Shown: positions 1 through 11,122 of the stretch, piece by piece
Numbering within the stretch: the first letter of the stretch is position 1
How the letters are laid out: every line of letters begins with the position of its first letter
NCBI RefSeq assembly: GCF_024679095.1
Contig: NC_066517.1
Location: 19,142,893-19,206,892, forward strand
Length of the DNA stretch: 64,000 bases
From: Eriocheir sinensis
Taxonomy: Eukaryota > Arthropoda > Malacostraca > Decapoda > Varunidae
Direction of reading: 5' to 3'
Made by a program: the position numbers and the translations under genes
The notes under the pieces: generated by a model
Database searches by the model: none
What the model saw: only the letters and a program-made list of their open reading frames with translations
What the model was told of the DNA's origin: nothing

Positions 1-900
1 TCCTCCGGCTTATAACAAGATTCAGCGGTAGTATTTTCTTGTATTAGTGCTGTGGTAAAGGATCTTGTGGTAAGGGTTAATGAGACCAGTGTGTGTGTGT
101 GTGTGTGTGTGTGTTCAGTCTAAGTGTTGGTTTTCTCTTTATTAGCTTTTGAAAGACTAATTTTCTTTCGATGTTTTGTGCTTTCTTTCTCTTTTTCTTT
201 CTATCTTTTTTTTCTTTTTTTCTTTTTATCTGTATTTTTTATTGTATTGCTTTTCCTTAATGTTTTTGAGTGTGTGTCTGTATCTTCCTGTCAGTCTTTT
301 GTTTGTCTTTTCGTTCGTCTTTTTTTTTCTTGGCGTGTCTGTCTGTCTGTCTATTTGTCCTGTCTTGGTATTGGTTATCTATTCAGGTGCTTGTATGTCT
401 GATTGTCTGTATCTGTCTGTCTGTCTTTTTGTTTGTCTGTTCGTTGATCTCTTTTCGTCTGTGTGTTTTCGGTCTGTATATCTGTCCTGTCTGTTTGTCT
501 ATCTGTCAGTCTGTCTGTATCTCTTTCTCACCATTTTCGTATTTCATTATTTTAACTTCTATATCATTACAGTTGACCCACTTTCTTTTCCACAAACTTC
601 CTCTTCTTCTTTAACCTTTTCCTCTTATTCCCCCCCCCCTCTCTCTCTCTCCTTTCCTTCCTCTTCTTTCTTCACTTCCTCGTTTTTCATCTCTCTCGTT
701 TCCCCTTTCAAGTTTCTAAAGCAGTTTGTGGTGGCTGGAGTCCCATGATTTTGTTTCGCTTTAACTGTGTTTCTCCTCATTGGTGTTTCTTTTTTTTGGG
801 GGGGTGGGAGAGGTGGAGAGGGAGAGAAATGTTACTGAACGATTAGGTGATAAAGAAAAGTCGGATGGAAGTGAAGAAAGGAGGAGAGGATGAGGAAGAG
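1..900. repeat. Low-complexity pyrimidine-rich DNA, no gene seen
   Basis: A (GT)n tract lies at about 90-114. From about 120 to 720 the plus strand is T/C-rich with degenerate TCTG/TTTG tetranucleotides. The overlapping open frames here are rich in F, L, S, C and V, which follows from the base composition. Nothing resembles a conserved domain. Confidence 0.7.
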
Positions 901-1083
901 AAAGAAGGTGAGGATGGGAAAGAGAAACTGAGGTAGAAAACTAATTATTGAAGGAAAAAAATGGAAGAGGTCAAGACAGAAGGAAATACGTGACAAAGGA
1001 TAAAATAAAAATACTGAAGAAGGGAAAACAGGGATAGAAGAACGGAAGGAGTTGAAGGAGAAAAAGATTAATCGAGGAAACTA
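901..1083 (+). repeat. Direct repeat, copy 1 (about 180 bp)
   Basis: This purine-rich stretch, from aaggtgaggatgggaaagag to taatcgaggaaact, is repeated with small differences at 1957-2130. The two copies have the same orientation and start points about 1.05 kb apart. Confidence 0.8.
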
Positions 1084-1266
1084 ACGATAAAGGAAGGAAA
1101 GGTGAAGAAAGGGAGATGAAGGAAGATGACGAGAAGTAGATGACATAAAGGTGATGAAATGTAGGATGAGTTAGAGGGTAAGGAGAGAGCGGAGTGAAGG
1201 AAAGGGTAGAAGGGGATTGAGGGGTGATAGAAGAAGAGATGGAGGCAAGATTGAAGGGGCGGAGGG

Positions 1267-1267
<1 letters not shown>

Positions 1268-1338
<71 letters not shown>
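1268..1338 (+). repeat. (CA)n microsatellite, about 71 bp
   Basis: Uninterrupted CA dinucleotides. The TH- and CV-repeat open frames across it are artefacts of the dinucleotide. From 1340 to 1914 I see T-rich and (ATC)/(TCC) sequence and no supportable gene. Confidence 0.95.
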
Positions 1339-1340
<2 letters not shown>

Positions 1341-1913
1341 TTTTCTTTTGCTTTCTTCTACTTCCTCTACTTTTTATCATTATCTTCTTCCTCCTCCCTT
1401 TCCTCCTTCTCCTCCTCCTCATCATCATTATCACCATCATCATCTTTTTTTTTTTTCTTCAATCTTAGTCGCCGTGATCTCGTTCTGTCAAACACGCACC
1501 TTCAGGGTCAATTACTGATACATATAATGGTTTTAAGTAATGTAAGTAATGTAAGAAATGCAAATTCAGACGACACACAGGTTTTGGTGCAAGATGAGAT
1601 CCTTAGACTGAAGAATCACGCGTTGGCTTGAGGGAGAAACTGCCAAAGGTTGTGGTGGAGTAGTCACGTGTTCTTAGTAGGCTCGGGTCTGTTGCTTCTA
1701 GTCATGCCCCACCAGCCCCTTCAACCAGGGCCTTGGGCTAGGGGAGGCACCCGTTGGCTTGGTGAAGGAGATGGCAGGGGGAGTGGTCTGTGGTGTCTGC
1801 GGTCTCGAATTTTATCTGGAGTCTGTAGTCAGGGGTGTTTGTTGTGTATTGTGAGTAACTGACGTAGAGAAGCACAAACGCCGATACGGTTCAGGTGAAT
1901 GGGATACTGTCAT

Positions 1914-1914
<1 letters not shown>

Positions 1915-1959
<45 letters not shown>
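1915..1959 (+). repeat. (GA)n microsatellite
   Basis: A GA dinucleotide tract directly abutting the second copy of the 180-bp direct repeat. Confidence 0.9.
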
Positions 1960-1963
<4 letters not shown>

Positions 1964-2130
1964 GAGGATGGGAAATAGAAACTGAGGTAGAAAAGCAGTA
2001 GTGAAGGAAAAAAATAGAAGAGGTCAAGACACAAGGAAATACATGACAAAGGATAAAATGTGCTGAAGAAGGGAAGACAGGGATGGAAGAACGGCAGGAG
2101 GTGAAGGAGAAAAACATTAATCGAGGAAAC
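1957..2130 (+). repeat. Direct repeat, copy 2
   Basis: Matches 901-1083 over nearly its whole length, with point changes and small indels. For example, copy 2 lacks a short A/T-rich piece after ggataaaat. Confidence 0.8.
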
Positions 2131-2534
2131 TTACTAACTGAATAAAACTTAACAACCCCTCAAACGTGAAAATCTACACTTTAAGTCAACTGTATTTTGC
2201 GTTAGGTGACAACAAGAGGCGACAAGTGACTGAATAAACGAATATGAGAGTAAATATTTTCGGGAAGGAGCTGGATAGTACCAACTCGGGGTAACGCACA
2301 CTTGCGGGGCCAAAACTGTCAATCGCCGGAGTGGTGGAGCGCCGTAATCACAGGCATAACACGCGTCGTTGGGCCGCTGACGGATGGGGACGCGCCGAGG
2401 TGATTGGTTGGGGACGACAGCGAAGTGTGTTTTTGCGTGCGTGGGTCTGATTTCTCTTTGATGTTATTGTTGATTTTGTTGATTTTGCCATCAATTTCTT
2501 CCTCTTCCTCCTCTTCCTCCTCCACTTACAGTTC

Positions 2535-3040
2535 CTACAGTTCTGGTCACCTAGCTACAGGAAGAACATCGAATTATTAGAGCGAGTTCAGCGACGTGCT
2601 ACGAAAATAATTCCACCCTTGAGGTTCTCAGCTGTATGAAGAATGACTCAAGCGACTCAACCTCTTCACGCTGGAAAAGAGACGCTTACGAGGTGATATA
2701 CATGTGTTCAAGTACAAACTATCCTAAGAACCAGAAACAACGGTCTATATATTCAAGCTAGGCGATGTAGCACAGACATTGGCAGGAGTTTCTTTTCAAA
2801 CCGAGTCATTCGCCATTGGAACAATCTTCCCACAGAAGTAGTTCATGCAAATACCATCAACTCCTTTAGAAATTGAATCGACCGTCATTTCATTGCGACA
2901 GGAGTAAACTGAATACCGAGGTGCTTTCATCTGCTCTGCGGGCACCAAGGGGCTGTCGAGCAGTTTGAATCACCAGAGTGGGCAACCTCGTAATGAGCCA
3001 ATAGGCTTTCTGTTGCCAGCATTTCCATGTTTCCTCCTTC
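2535..3040 (+). mobile_element. Decayed non-LTR (CR1/L2-like) retrotransposon 3' end
   Basis: Frame pieces read LQFWSPSYRKNIELLERVQR, then, after a frame change, LKRLNLFTLEKRRLRGD, and finally an RN/IDRHF segment near 2870. These match the typical C-terminal part of CR1/L2/jockey-type reverse transcriptases (LERVQRRATK, then RLxxLNLxxLExRRLRGD). In-frame stops and frameshifts show that it is dead. The non-coding tail continues to about 3040. Related tail sequence occurs in inverse orientation at 3660-3890. The clade assignment is tentative. Confidence 0.75.
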
Positions 3041-3145
3041 TCCTTCTTCACCTTCTCTCTTTCCTCTTGATACCTTTGGTGAATGACACAAATAGATACA
3101 TATACACAAAAAAATCGGAACATAAACACTCATACAAACACACAC

Positions 3146-3440
3146 GGCCCGGTAGCTCAGTGATTAGAGCGTCTGCCTCACAACCAGAAGGACCGGAGCT
3201 CGATTCCCCGACCGGGTGAAGATAAGTTGGGTTTATCTTCTTTCACGTGTGGCCCCTGTTCACCTAGCAGTGAGTAGGTACGCGTTGTTAGGCGAGGAGT
3301 TGTGACCTCGTTCTCGCGGTGTGTTGTGTGTGAGTGGTCTCAGTCGTACCCAAAGATCGGTCACTGAGCTCTGAGCTCCTTCCGTAGGGGAACGGCTGGC
3401 TGTCTCGAGAGAGACCCGCAGCAGACCAAGAGGTGAATTA
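3146..3440 (+). mobile_element. tRNA-derived SINE (Val-like head)
   Basis: The head begins ggcccggtagctcagtgatt. It has a D-arm-like GCTCAG..GAGC, an anticodon-arm-like TCTGCCTCACAACCAGA (CAC, valine-like) and a B-box-like GAGCTCGATTCC. A SINE body follows, including gttcacctagcagtgagtag. The arms do not pair cleanly enough for a functional tRNA. It sits between two oppositely oriented LINE tails. Confidence 0.7.
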
Positions 3441-3611
3441 CACACATACTCACAACAGGTGTTCGCCTCACTTGTCATCCTCTCTGATTGGGAGTTACCT
3501 GCCCAATTAGCGTCAGGTAAATCCAAAGTGTTAGGGACGTTACCAGGTGTGTGGTGGTGCTTGTAATGGGCTGAATACATGTTGTGGTGGTACTTTAGGT
3601 GTGATGTATTG

Positions 3612-3656
3612 GGGAGGAGGAGGAGGAGGGCGAGGAGGAGGAGGAGGAGGAGGAGG
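3612..3656 (+). repeat. (GGA)n microsatellite
   Basis: GGA trinucleotides with few interruptions. The glycine-rich and proline-rich open frames across them are not genes. Confidence 0.85.
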
Positions 3657-3659
3657 TAA

Positions 3660-3890
3660 TATGGAAACATGGACAGGCAGGCAGCATAAAGCCTGTTGGC
3701 TCATTACAAGGCTGCCTGCTTTCAGTGATTTAATCAATCCGTCAGCCACAGGAGTGGTTTGCGGGAAGGATTAAAGTTGTGTACCTACTCCTGGATACAT
3801 TCAGTTCACTCCCGATGCAGCAAAATTGCGATCAGTGCGTTTCTTGAAGGAGTTGATTATCCTTCAAAAACCGTATTGATCGGCAGGAGG
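3660..3890 (-). mobile_element. LINE 3' tail fragment, inverted relative to 2535-3040
   Basis: Read on the minus strand, it contains a gtaatgagccaa(c/t)aggctt block, a tccatgttt block and a caactccttcaagaa segment. These correspond to the tail of the plus-strand LINE fragment at about 2850-3035. I infer two independent 5'-truncated insertions of one family. Confidence 0.6.
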
Positions 3891-4199
3891 AGGAGGAGGA
3901 GAAGGAGGAGGAAAAAATCATGAAAGGAAATGAAAGAAGAAAAAAAAAAGAGAAGGAAAGAAAATCAGAGAGGGGATGAAAATGAGAACAAAAAGAATGA
4001 CATTGAACAAAAAACAACGAAACGAAAATAGAAAACAAGGAAGAAACAACGAAAAAAAGAAAACGTGAGGAATCATTTCACCGACACACTAATAAAAGCA
4101 ACACCGTCACCACTTCAGCACGTCAACAGCAATTACCTTTTCTCCTACCCGAAGCGCTCAACCAAAATTTTATAACCAAGGTAATGAATGACAAACTGA

Positions 4200-4900
4200 T
4201 TTCAACTTCAGTATCCTCCTTTACACCCACTCTCCCCTTCTTCCCTTTTCCTCTCCCTTCCCTCTCATCTGCGCCTCTACTTCCCATCACCTCTTTCTTT
4301 CTTTTCCCATTCTCATAATATCCTCCCCTAATCCCCTCTTCCCTTTTTTCACCCTTTCCTTCCCCTTCCCTCTCATCTTCTTTTCTTCTTTCCATCACCT
4401 CTTCTCTTTCTCTTCCCATTCTCATAATATCCTCCGTTAATCCCCTCTCCCCTCCTTCCCTTTTCCTTCCCCTTCTGCTTCTCTTCTCTTTCATCACTCC
4501 TCTTTCTCTACTTTTCCTCATTCTCACAGTTACCTTACCACAATATCTCCCCTTATCTCCCTCTTCCCTTCCTCCCTTCTTCCCTTTTCCTCTCCCTTCC
4601 CTTTCATCTGCTTCTCTACTTTTTCATCACCTCCTCTTTCTTTACCCCTCCTCATCCCTACAATTTTTCTTCCCTTATCTCCCTCTCCCTTTCCTTCCTT
4701 CTTCCCTTTCCTCTCATCTGCTCCTCTTCTTTCCATCACTTCTCCCTTTCTTATCACCAAAGTTCACCTTACCTTCTTCCCTTCTGCCCTTTTCTTTCCC
4801 TTTCCTCTTCTCCTCCTCTCACCTTCCAATCGCTTCTTCCCTTTTTCTTCCCCTATCTCCCTTTTCTTATTCACCCACAATCTCCTTTCCCCTCCTTTCC
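4200..4900 (+). repeat. Pyrimidine-rich minisatellite, period about 109 bp
   Basis: The anchor cccattctcataatatcctcc recurs at about 4309 and 4418, with degenerate versions near 4520 and 4653. Each unit is C/T-rich on the plus strand. The E/K/R-rich minus-strand frames here (4123-4760) lack the end motifs of the charged gene family further along the window and are products of the repeat. Confidence 0.75.
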
Positions 4901-5860
4901 TTTCTAACTCTCTTTGATTCCTTTAATTATTTCTTATGTTCTTTTGTTCTGTTTCCTTTTCTTCCCTCCTCCTCCTTTTCCTTTTCTTTCTTTTTCCCTA
5001 CTTTCCCTCCTCTCTCCTTTCGTTCCCTTCTCTTCCCATGCCCCCCATTTCTTTCCTTTTCTTTCTACTCCTTTCCACCTCACTCCTTTCCATCCCTACT
5101 CTTTCCATCCCTTCATTTCCTTTTTCTTTCTTTCCTCCTTCCTCCTCTTATTCCTCCTCTTATTCCTCCATCCATCCTCTGCATTTTCTTCATCTCCACT
5201 TCCCTTTCATATTTTCCTCTCCTCTTCCCTCCCTTCCCCTCTTCATCCTTCAAATATCTTCTATCTCATCCTCTCCCATCCCTCATCTTCTCTTTCTCCC
5301 CCTCACCATGTCCATGTCCTCCTCCTCCTCCTCCTCCTCCTCCTCCTCCTCTGCAGCTTAAGTGTTTCGGGCACCGGCAGATTTTTAATTGATTCGGAAC
5401 ACCAGTTTTTGTTTAGTCTCCCACAATTCATCACGTTTTTTTAGGTTACCGAAGACTCAGCAGCTCCAGCTTTGAGGTCAGGTCGGCGTGAAGCACTCAG
5501 CAGGCAGGCACGGGGTAGGGAGGGGGAGGAGGAGGAGGAGGAGGAGGAGGAAGAAGAAGAAATGAAGAAAAGAAACATAAGAAGAAAAATAAAGAAAAAA
5601 ACAAGAGGAGGAAGATGGAGAGCATGACGACGATGAGAAAAAGGAGGAAAAAAAACTAAGAGGAAGAGGAAGAGGAGGAGGAGAAAAAAATTATGAAAAA
5701 GGAGAAAGGAAAAAACGTGAAAAAGGGAAATAACAGAAACATGAGGAGTAATAGGAGGAAGAACATGACGACGACGAGGAGGAAGAAAAATAACAGGAGG
5801 AGGAGGAGGAGGAGGAGGTGAAAGAGGAGTAGGAGGAGGAGGAGTAGGAGGAGGAAGTTG
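4900..5860. repeat. Pyrimidine-rich then purine-rich DNA with (TCC)n and (GGA)n
   Basis: 4900-5350 is T/C-rich and ends in (TCC)n at about 5316-5351. 5520-5860 is A/G-rich with repeated GGA blocks. No gene is supported. Confidence 0.7.
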
Positions 5861-6660
5861 GCATCTGCTACTAGGTTTTCTGTTACGCTACCCGAGGCCC
5901 AGAGTCCGTTTTCTCTCGCCGAGGGTCGACTGAGGGAAAAAAGTGTGATCGCTTCTGCCTCACTGACTGGCTCACCTTGGTGGAACTTTACGCGTTTAGC
6001 AGTTTACAGTTACTCAGGGATCATCATCATCACCATCATCATCAGAGCTCTTGTTTTTTTTTGCCACTTCCGTATTTTCGCATTTACTGTTTCCCCTGTG
6101 GCCGCTTTCTGTCGCTGGTTACGAGGGTAGCCGGGGCGACAGGCTGATCTCGGGTGGGTGGGAAGGAAAGCTGGTTGATGGTTGCCATTACCATTATCGT
6201 GTCATAGTTCAGTCCTTATCGGTGAACCTGTTTTGCTGCCGCCTTTGTGGAGGTGGGGAGGGGAAAGGAGGGAGCCACATGGATTCACACGGTTACATAA
6301 CATGGAAGTAAAGAAAACAGTGGTAAGAATGATAGCAAGACATTCACCTACTCGACAGCTGAGGGTCGACTACAAGAGGGTCGCTTTCTTATAAAGGTGT
6401 AGAGCAAGGTTCATTCTATGACGTGTGATGTTTCATGACTTCGACTGATGCTGTCCTTCGCCCACTGCTCCCTGCCATGACCTGGCCGTCGCCTGAGCAG
6501 AGGATGGCTTCAAACAGCCCCTCATGAGCCAGTGCCCGGACAGGTTCAGTGGCAGTGCCATCAACAAGTTTGTGCGGCAAGCTCTGTTGAGTTGAGTCAA
6601 GGAATGGACTAGTATTTAGACCACTCTCAAAGATGTTCTGGGTCCAACATACCTGAGCAC
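5861..6660. other. Unique-looking sequence without a recognised gene
   Basis: Mixed composition, with a short (ATC)n tract at about 6018-6043. Short open frames exist on both strands, but I recognise no domain, splice structure or repeat family. Confidence 0.5.
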
Positions 6661-7420
6661 ACCTGTCCATCAGCCCGCCCCTGCCGGTGGCAGGGCCAGG
6701 CGGGCCTGGAGGGCGATGGCACCGCTGCGTGGCTGGCCCGCCCCGGGCTTTCCAGAGGCAGTCGTGACCTCATTCTAGGCAGAGATTGGCGCAGCCCGCC
6801 ACGCCCTGTCTCGCAGGGCCGCCTGATACCGCCCAGCCAGGCGCTGCCGCAGGGGGGACGTGCGGGACGTGGCGCGCCGCCCCTCTTCTCCGCGCCGTGC
6901 GCCTTCCTTCACGCAGCTTCGCGTGTCCACATCCTGAAGAAGAGTCACACGGTCCGCTGCCCTGTGACCCGGCACGGGGCGTGGCACTCGGGCGTGGCCG
7001 CCAGCCGTCGCCGCAGCTTCCGGGCGGCGGGGAACGAGCCGCTCACTGGGCCTTCTGGCGGTGCTATTGTTTCGTCGTCTCATCGTGACGCCTCATAACT
7101 TAGCCGTCCACCGTTGTCCTCAGTTTGTTTTCCCTTGAATGGCGCGTAACGCATTCAGCACATCAGCGGGAGTTGCCAACACTGGCGCCAATCGAACCCT
7201 TGCATAGAACCCGCCACGCATGTTTACCAAGGCAGCACCTGCTGGAGGGAGCGGACATCCCCTCGGCACCGCCAGTCTGCCCGCCACACACAGCGACATT
7301 AATTGAACAGATATGCCGCGAGGAGCGTGTGGGCGCGCCGGGGCCTCAATTTCCTCACGCGACCCACTCACTCATCGCCACCGCACCGCCCAAACCACTA
7401 AAGAAACCTCCAAGACAGCT
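6660..7420. promoter_or_regulatory. GC- and CpG-rich island
   Basis: This is a block of high G+C with many CpG dinucleotides, in contrast to AT-rich or microsatellite surroundings. Several frames on both strands stay open through it, including a plus-strand frame with no start codon from about 6611 to 7095. That is expected at this composition and is not enough to call a gene. Such islands often mark promoters or first exons, so it could be the edge of an unrecognised gene. No TATA box or Inr was decisive. Confidence 0.4.
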
Positions 7421-7537
7421 CCGGAACTGAATTTGATTTTTTTTTTTTACTCGAAAGTGGAGTGGCTACTTTTTGGACCAGCATATCCGGGCATTTTTTC
7501 CTTTTTGTTTATACCCTTAGGTCCGTCTTTTTATACG

Positions 7538-7650
7538 CCTCCGTGATGCAGTGGTTAGCGGGACTAGCTACGAATCCGCGGGCCCAGTTTCGAATCCCTG
7601 CCCGGGCAATCGGCGTGCAGCTCACCCAGCTGTGCATCCTCCCTTTCAGA
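7538..7650 (+). mobile_element. tRNA-derived SINE head
   Basis: An A-box-like tgatgcagtggttagcg is followed by a B-box-like gtttcgaatccc and then a short body with cggcgtgcagctcaccc. It directly abuts the LINE coding remnant downstream, so one of them probably inserted beside the other. Confidence 0.6.
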
Positions 7651-7662
7651 TAGTCCAGCTTC

Positions 7663-8510
7663 TTTACTGTGAATGCGGGAGTGAGGCAGGGCTGTGTCCT
7701 TGCCTCATCGCTTTTCAACACTTACATGGACTGGGCACCAGGCAGTGTTGTGGACCAGAGTTATTGTCTATTGACAATATCGGCGTCACTATAACCTTGT
7801 TTTTGCCGATGATGTAGTAATCCTGGCGAATTGCTGGAGGTTCTGGTGATGGCTCCCGAGGCATTGCACGAGGAGGGGAAGCCCTTGGGATTTCAGGTCT
7901 GGGCCAAGACCAAGGTACAGGTGTTTGGAGGTTTGCTTGATGAAACAGTACAGTCTGTACATGCGTGTGGCGAGAACATTGAGATCTTGGAAAATTTTAC
8001 TTACCTTGGTAACGTAGTTCAGAACATTGATGGGTCTCGCCAGGAAGTCTTACGGTGGATTAGCTTGGCCCATGGTGTTATGGACTCAGTCAGCCGAGTA
8101 TATGGCGCCGTCGATACCTGTGTAGAAAGAAGGACGAAGATCCGGATCTTCAGTTCCCTTGTGCGTGGGATATCGCTAGAATGACTGTGTCAAACCGGCG
8201 ACTACTCCGTGAGACTGATTTGACATATATTACCTGCATAGTCCGTCAACGCCAATTCTGGCTATATGGGCACGTGGCACACTACCCAGAAGCCGACCCT
8301 TTTCATCGGGTTGTCTCTGTAAGAGACAATCCTGAGTGGAGGAAGCCAAGGGAACGCCCACGGAGTTCGTGGTTTAAGCAAGTCGATAGATCCCACCAGG
8401 AGATACTGAGGATGAAAAGGGGAGACTTGTCCAGAGGGACCCCCGAACTTGGCGTCGTAGGGTGGGTGAGGTGACGTGCCCCCCGGCAATGGCACCCATT
8501 GACTGATTGA
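7663..8510 (+). pseudogene. Non-LTR retrotransposon reverse transcriptase remnant
   Basis: Successive frames give NAGVRQGCVLASSLFN (RT palm region), FADDVVIL at about 7801-7826 (the F/YxDD catalytic motif), AKTKVQVFG, then ENFTYLGNVV with DGSRQEVLR, and a C-terminal piece VSNRRLLRETDLTY followed by RQRQFWLYGHVAHYPEADP and DNPEWRKP. This order is standard for LINE RT and its C-terminal domain. Frameshifts and stops separate the pieces, so it is inactive. The 5' part is missing. I cannot assign a clade with certainty. A short relative of its HRVVSVRDNPEW region lies at 14600-14735. Confidence 0.85.
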
Positions 8511-9217
8511 TATCCTCACTACGAATCCCGGAGAGATGATACATAACTTGCCTTGTGTTACTTCCTCATTTTTCTGAAGGGTACATTGAATACTTTTTTT
8601 GTCCAATTTATGCTGCCTTATGTTTCCTGCTGTTAAATTAAAGCATCGGTCCAAAGTATGTTTTCTCATGTCCCGGCTGATGTATGAAAGGTTAGTCTTG
8701 TGTTTCATTTTATTAATTTCGTGTATATTGTATTTTTTTTTTTTTTTCGACCTCTTATAGCAAAGTGTTGACTCGTGTGAAATCTTGTTTTCGGATGATG
8801 ATACCTTTCTCTCATTTTTTCCTTGTAATTTATATTTTGTATTTTTTGTATTTTTAGATTTGTGAATAATATATCAAGTTTTCGGCTGATAATTCCCTTT
8901 TTCTCAGGTTTCTTCCTTTCATGTATCAGTCTTGTGCTGCTGTCCCCATTACTAGGCCGGTGAAATAACAAACATACTAACCAGCAAACTAACAAACTAA
9001 CAAAGGCTTTTCTCTTCGCTTTCCCACGTACACAAGCCTTTTTTTGCCGCCTGTTTTGCCCTCAGCGGCTCGTCCTGAGGTGTCTCTGCGGCGCCACGAG
9101 TCATCTTCAGGAGCCTCCCCTTAACTGTGTCGCTTTCTTTGGTCGCCTCAATCTGGCGGCGCCGATCGATTTCATGACAAGGCTAAATTTAAGACTCATT
9201 CCCGCATTCCATTCCAT

Positions 9218-9218
<1 letters not shown>
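8511..9218. other. AT-rich DNA without a recognised gene
   Basis: T-rich and A-rich runs with no conserved frame. A short GC-rich patch at about 9050-9170 has no recognisable coding content. Confidence 0.5.

Positions 9219-9293
<75 letters not shown>
9219..9293 (+). repeat. (CT)n microsatellite, about 75 bp
   Basis: Uninterrupted CT dinucleotides. The RE-repeat minus-strand frames are artefacts. A (GGA)n tract follows at about 9391-9413. Confidence 0.95.
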
Positions 9294-9295
<2 letters not shown>

Positions 9296-9575
9296 CAAAA
9301 AAAGACGAACAGGTCATAAACGGTACACATAATCTTTTTTTTTTCCACAGAAATATCGAGTTACTGAAATTTGAGAGTTTAACGAAGAAGAGGAGGAGGA
9401 GGAGGAGGAGGAATGTAGGAAGTAAATTTGATAGACGACCGTTAGTATATGAACGTAAGAAAATATAATGACTTGTATATCGAGTCACTTATTTCGCAGT
9501 ATAAAAAAAAATAATAATAATAATAACCGAGTCGTTGGATCGCGCCCTTTTAAAACCCACAGACCTCTCCTTCTT

Positions 9576-9576
<1 letters not shown>

Positions 9577-9609
<33 letters not shown>
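9577..9609 (+). repeat. (GTT)n microsatellite
   Basis: About eleven GTT trinucleotides, which give a poly-Q frame on the minus strand. Confidence 0.95.
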
Positions 9610-9820
9610 ACAGTATTGAAACTACCTAAGGGAAAGAAAGGAACACATGTAAAAGAGGGTAGAAATGGAGGAGGGGAAAAATAAGATTTAAAAAAAAGAT
9701 ATCCACACCACGTTGCTCCATATGATAAATTAAATAGAAGACAAAAAGTGGTGTTAAGTTTCATTCGTAAAGTGTCCAAGAGAAAAGAGAAGAATGGAAA
9801 GAAGTGGTAAAGGGTGTGAT

Positions 9821-9821
<1 letters not shown>

Positions 9822-9876
<55 letters not shown>
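9822..9876 (+). repeat. (GT)n microsatellite
   Basis: GT dinucleotides, followed by mixed sequence to 10400. That stretch holds a short (GA)n at about 9999-10020 and no recognisable gene. Confidence 0.95.
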
Positions 9877-9880
<4 letters not shown>

Positions 9881-10402
9881 TGTACGGATTAATGCTCCCA
9901 AGGTATGAGAGCTTGTGATTTGTTTTAGTTCCTCATAAAAAGTGACCTCGCATTGATACCATTCCTTGATTCATAAAAAAAGAAAATTATTACTCATTAC
10001 AGAGAGAGAGAGAGAGAGAGTACAATTCTCCATTATGTAAGATCCAAACAATGGGTACACACAACCTGCTTCTAATTAAACCCAGACCTTCTATTGCGAC
10101 AGGTGAGCTAACAGACACACAGACACACAGACACACCGTCGTTCATTGACACCACCCAGGGAGCGGTCTGTCAGTGTTCTCATGTTCACACCTCTTTATC
10201 ACACGCCCTCGTTTCTTTACCTGGAGTACTGAAATTGATTGCAGGAGGGCGGGAGGGGGCTAGCAGTGACCTTCAGCCATCTAGATCGCTATTCAGTAAG
10301 ACAGGTAAACTATACACCTGTCTTTGCGTGAGATATCGTGGTTCTCTGTAGTAATCAATGTAGCGCGATCTTATTAGTTTAGAGTACGTATTTTTTTTAT
10401 TA

Positions 10403-10484
10403 TTTTTTTTACAACAAAGGAGGCAGCTCAAGGGCACATAAAAAAAAAACAATAATTAAAAAAAGCCCGCTAATCGCTGCTCCT
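10403..10484 (-). mobile_element. Short dispersed retroelement-like repeat (family D), copy 1
   Basis: Plus-strand text is ttttacaacaaaggaggcag, ctcaagggcac, an A-rich middle and agcccgctaatcgctgctcc. The same order recurs near 11254, 20457, 30742, 35513, 37692, 49240 and 53451. Read on the minus strand it ends in a run of A after tgcctcctttgttgt, like a 5'-truncated retroelement tail. Confidence 0.75.
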
Positions 10485-10492
10485 TTTTTTTT

Positions 10493-11105
10493 ACATGACT
10501 GATTCCGTATTCTTTTAGGGAACGAACAAAATATATGGTTAAATAGTCTTTCTCTTTACTTTTTGGTGCTGTAGAAAACGTAACCTTTGTAGCCCAAGGA
10601 ATAGTGGCAAACTGTACTAATCAACCAATGTGTTATGATTATTTTTTTTCTCTTCACAAATTACATAAACGATTCAGCATTTTTAGGGAACAAACAAAAT
10701 ATATAGTTAAATAGTCCGTCTCTTTATTTTTGTGGTGCTGTAGAAAACGTAACCTTTGTAGCCCAAGAAATAGTGGGAAACTGTACTAATCAACCAATGC
10801 GTTATGATTTGTATTGGTTCTCTTCACAAATTACATAACCGATTCAGCATTTTTAGGGAACGAACAAAACATATAGTTAAATAGTCTTTCTCTTTACTTT
10901 TTGGTGCTGTAGAAAACGTAACCTTTGTAGCCCAAGGAATAGTGGCAAACTGTACTAATCAACCAATGTGTTATGATTTGTATTGGTTCTCTTCACAAAT
11001 TACATAAACGATTCAGCATTTTTAGGGAACGAACAAAATATATAGTTAAATAGTCCGTCTCTTTATTTTTGTGGTGCTGTAGCGAACGTAGTCTTTGTAG
11101 CCCAA
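10493..11105 (+). repeat. Tandem satellite, 170-bp period, about 3.5 units
   Basis: The phrase gattcagcatttttagggaa starts at 10671, 10841 and 11010, with a divergent first copy at 10501, so spacings are 170, 170 and 169 bp. Units also share gttaaatagtc, tttttggtgctgtagaaaac and ctaatcaaccaatg. No coding frame is conserved across the units. Confidence 0.9.
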
Positions 11106-11122
11106 CTCTAGGGTATGCGGAG

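Noticed and set aside
3146..3220. Functional tRNA-Val gene
   Set aside because: The anticodon and T arms mispair, and the sequence continues into a SINE body.
4123..4760. E/K/R/G-rich minus-strand frames resembling the charged family
   Set aside because: They lack both end motifs and arise from a 109-bp pyrimidine-rich minisatellite.
6125..6160. Short rRNA-like string gccggggcgacaggctgatc
   Set aside because: Only a chance-length resemblance; the flanking sequence has no rRNA structure.
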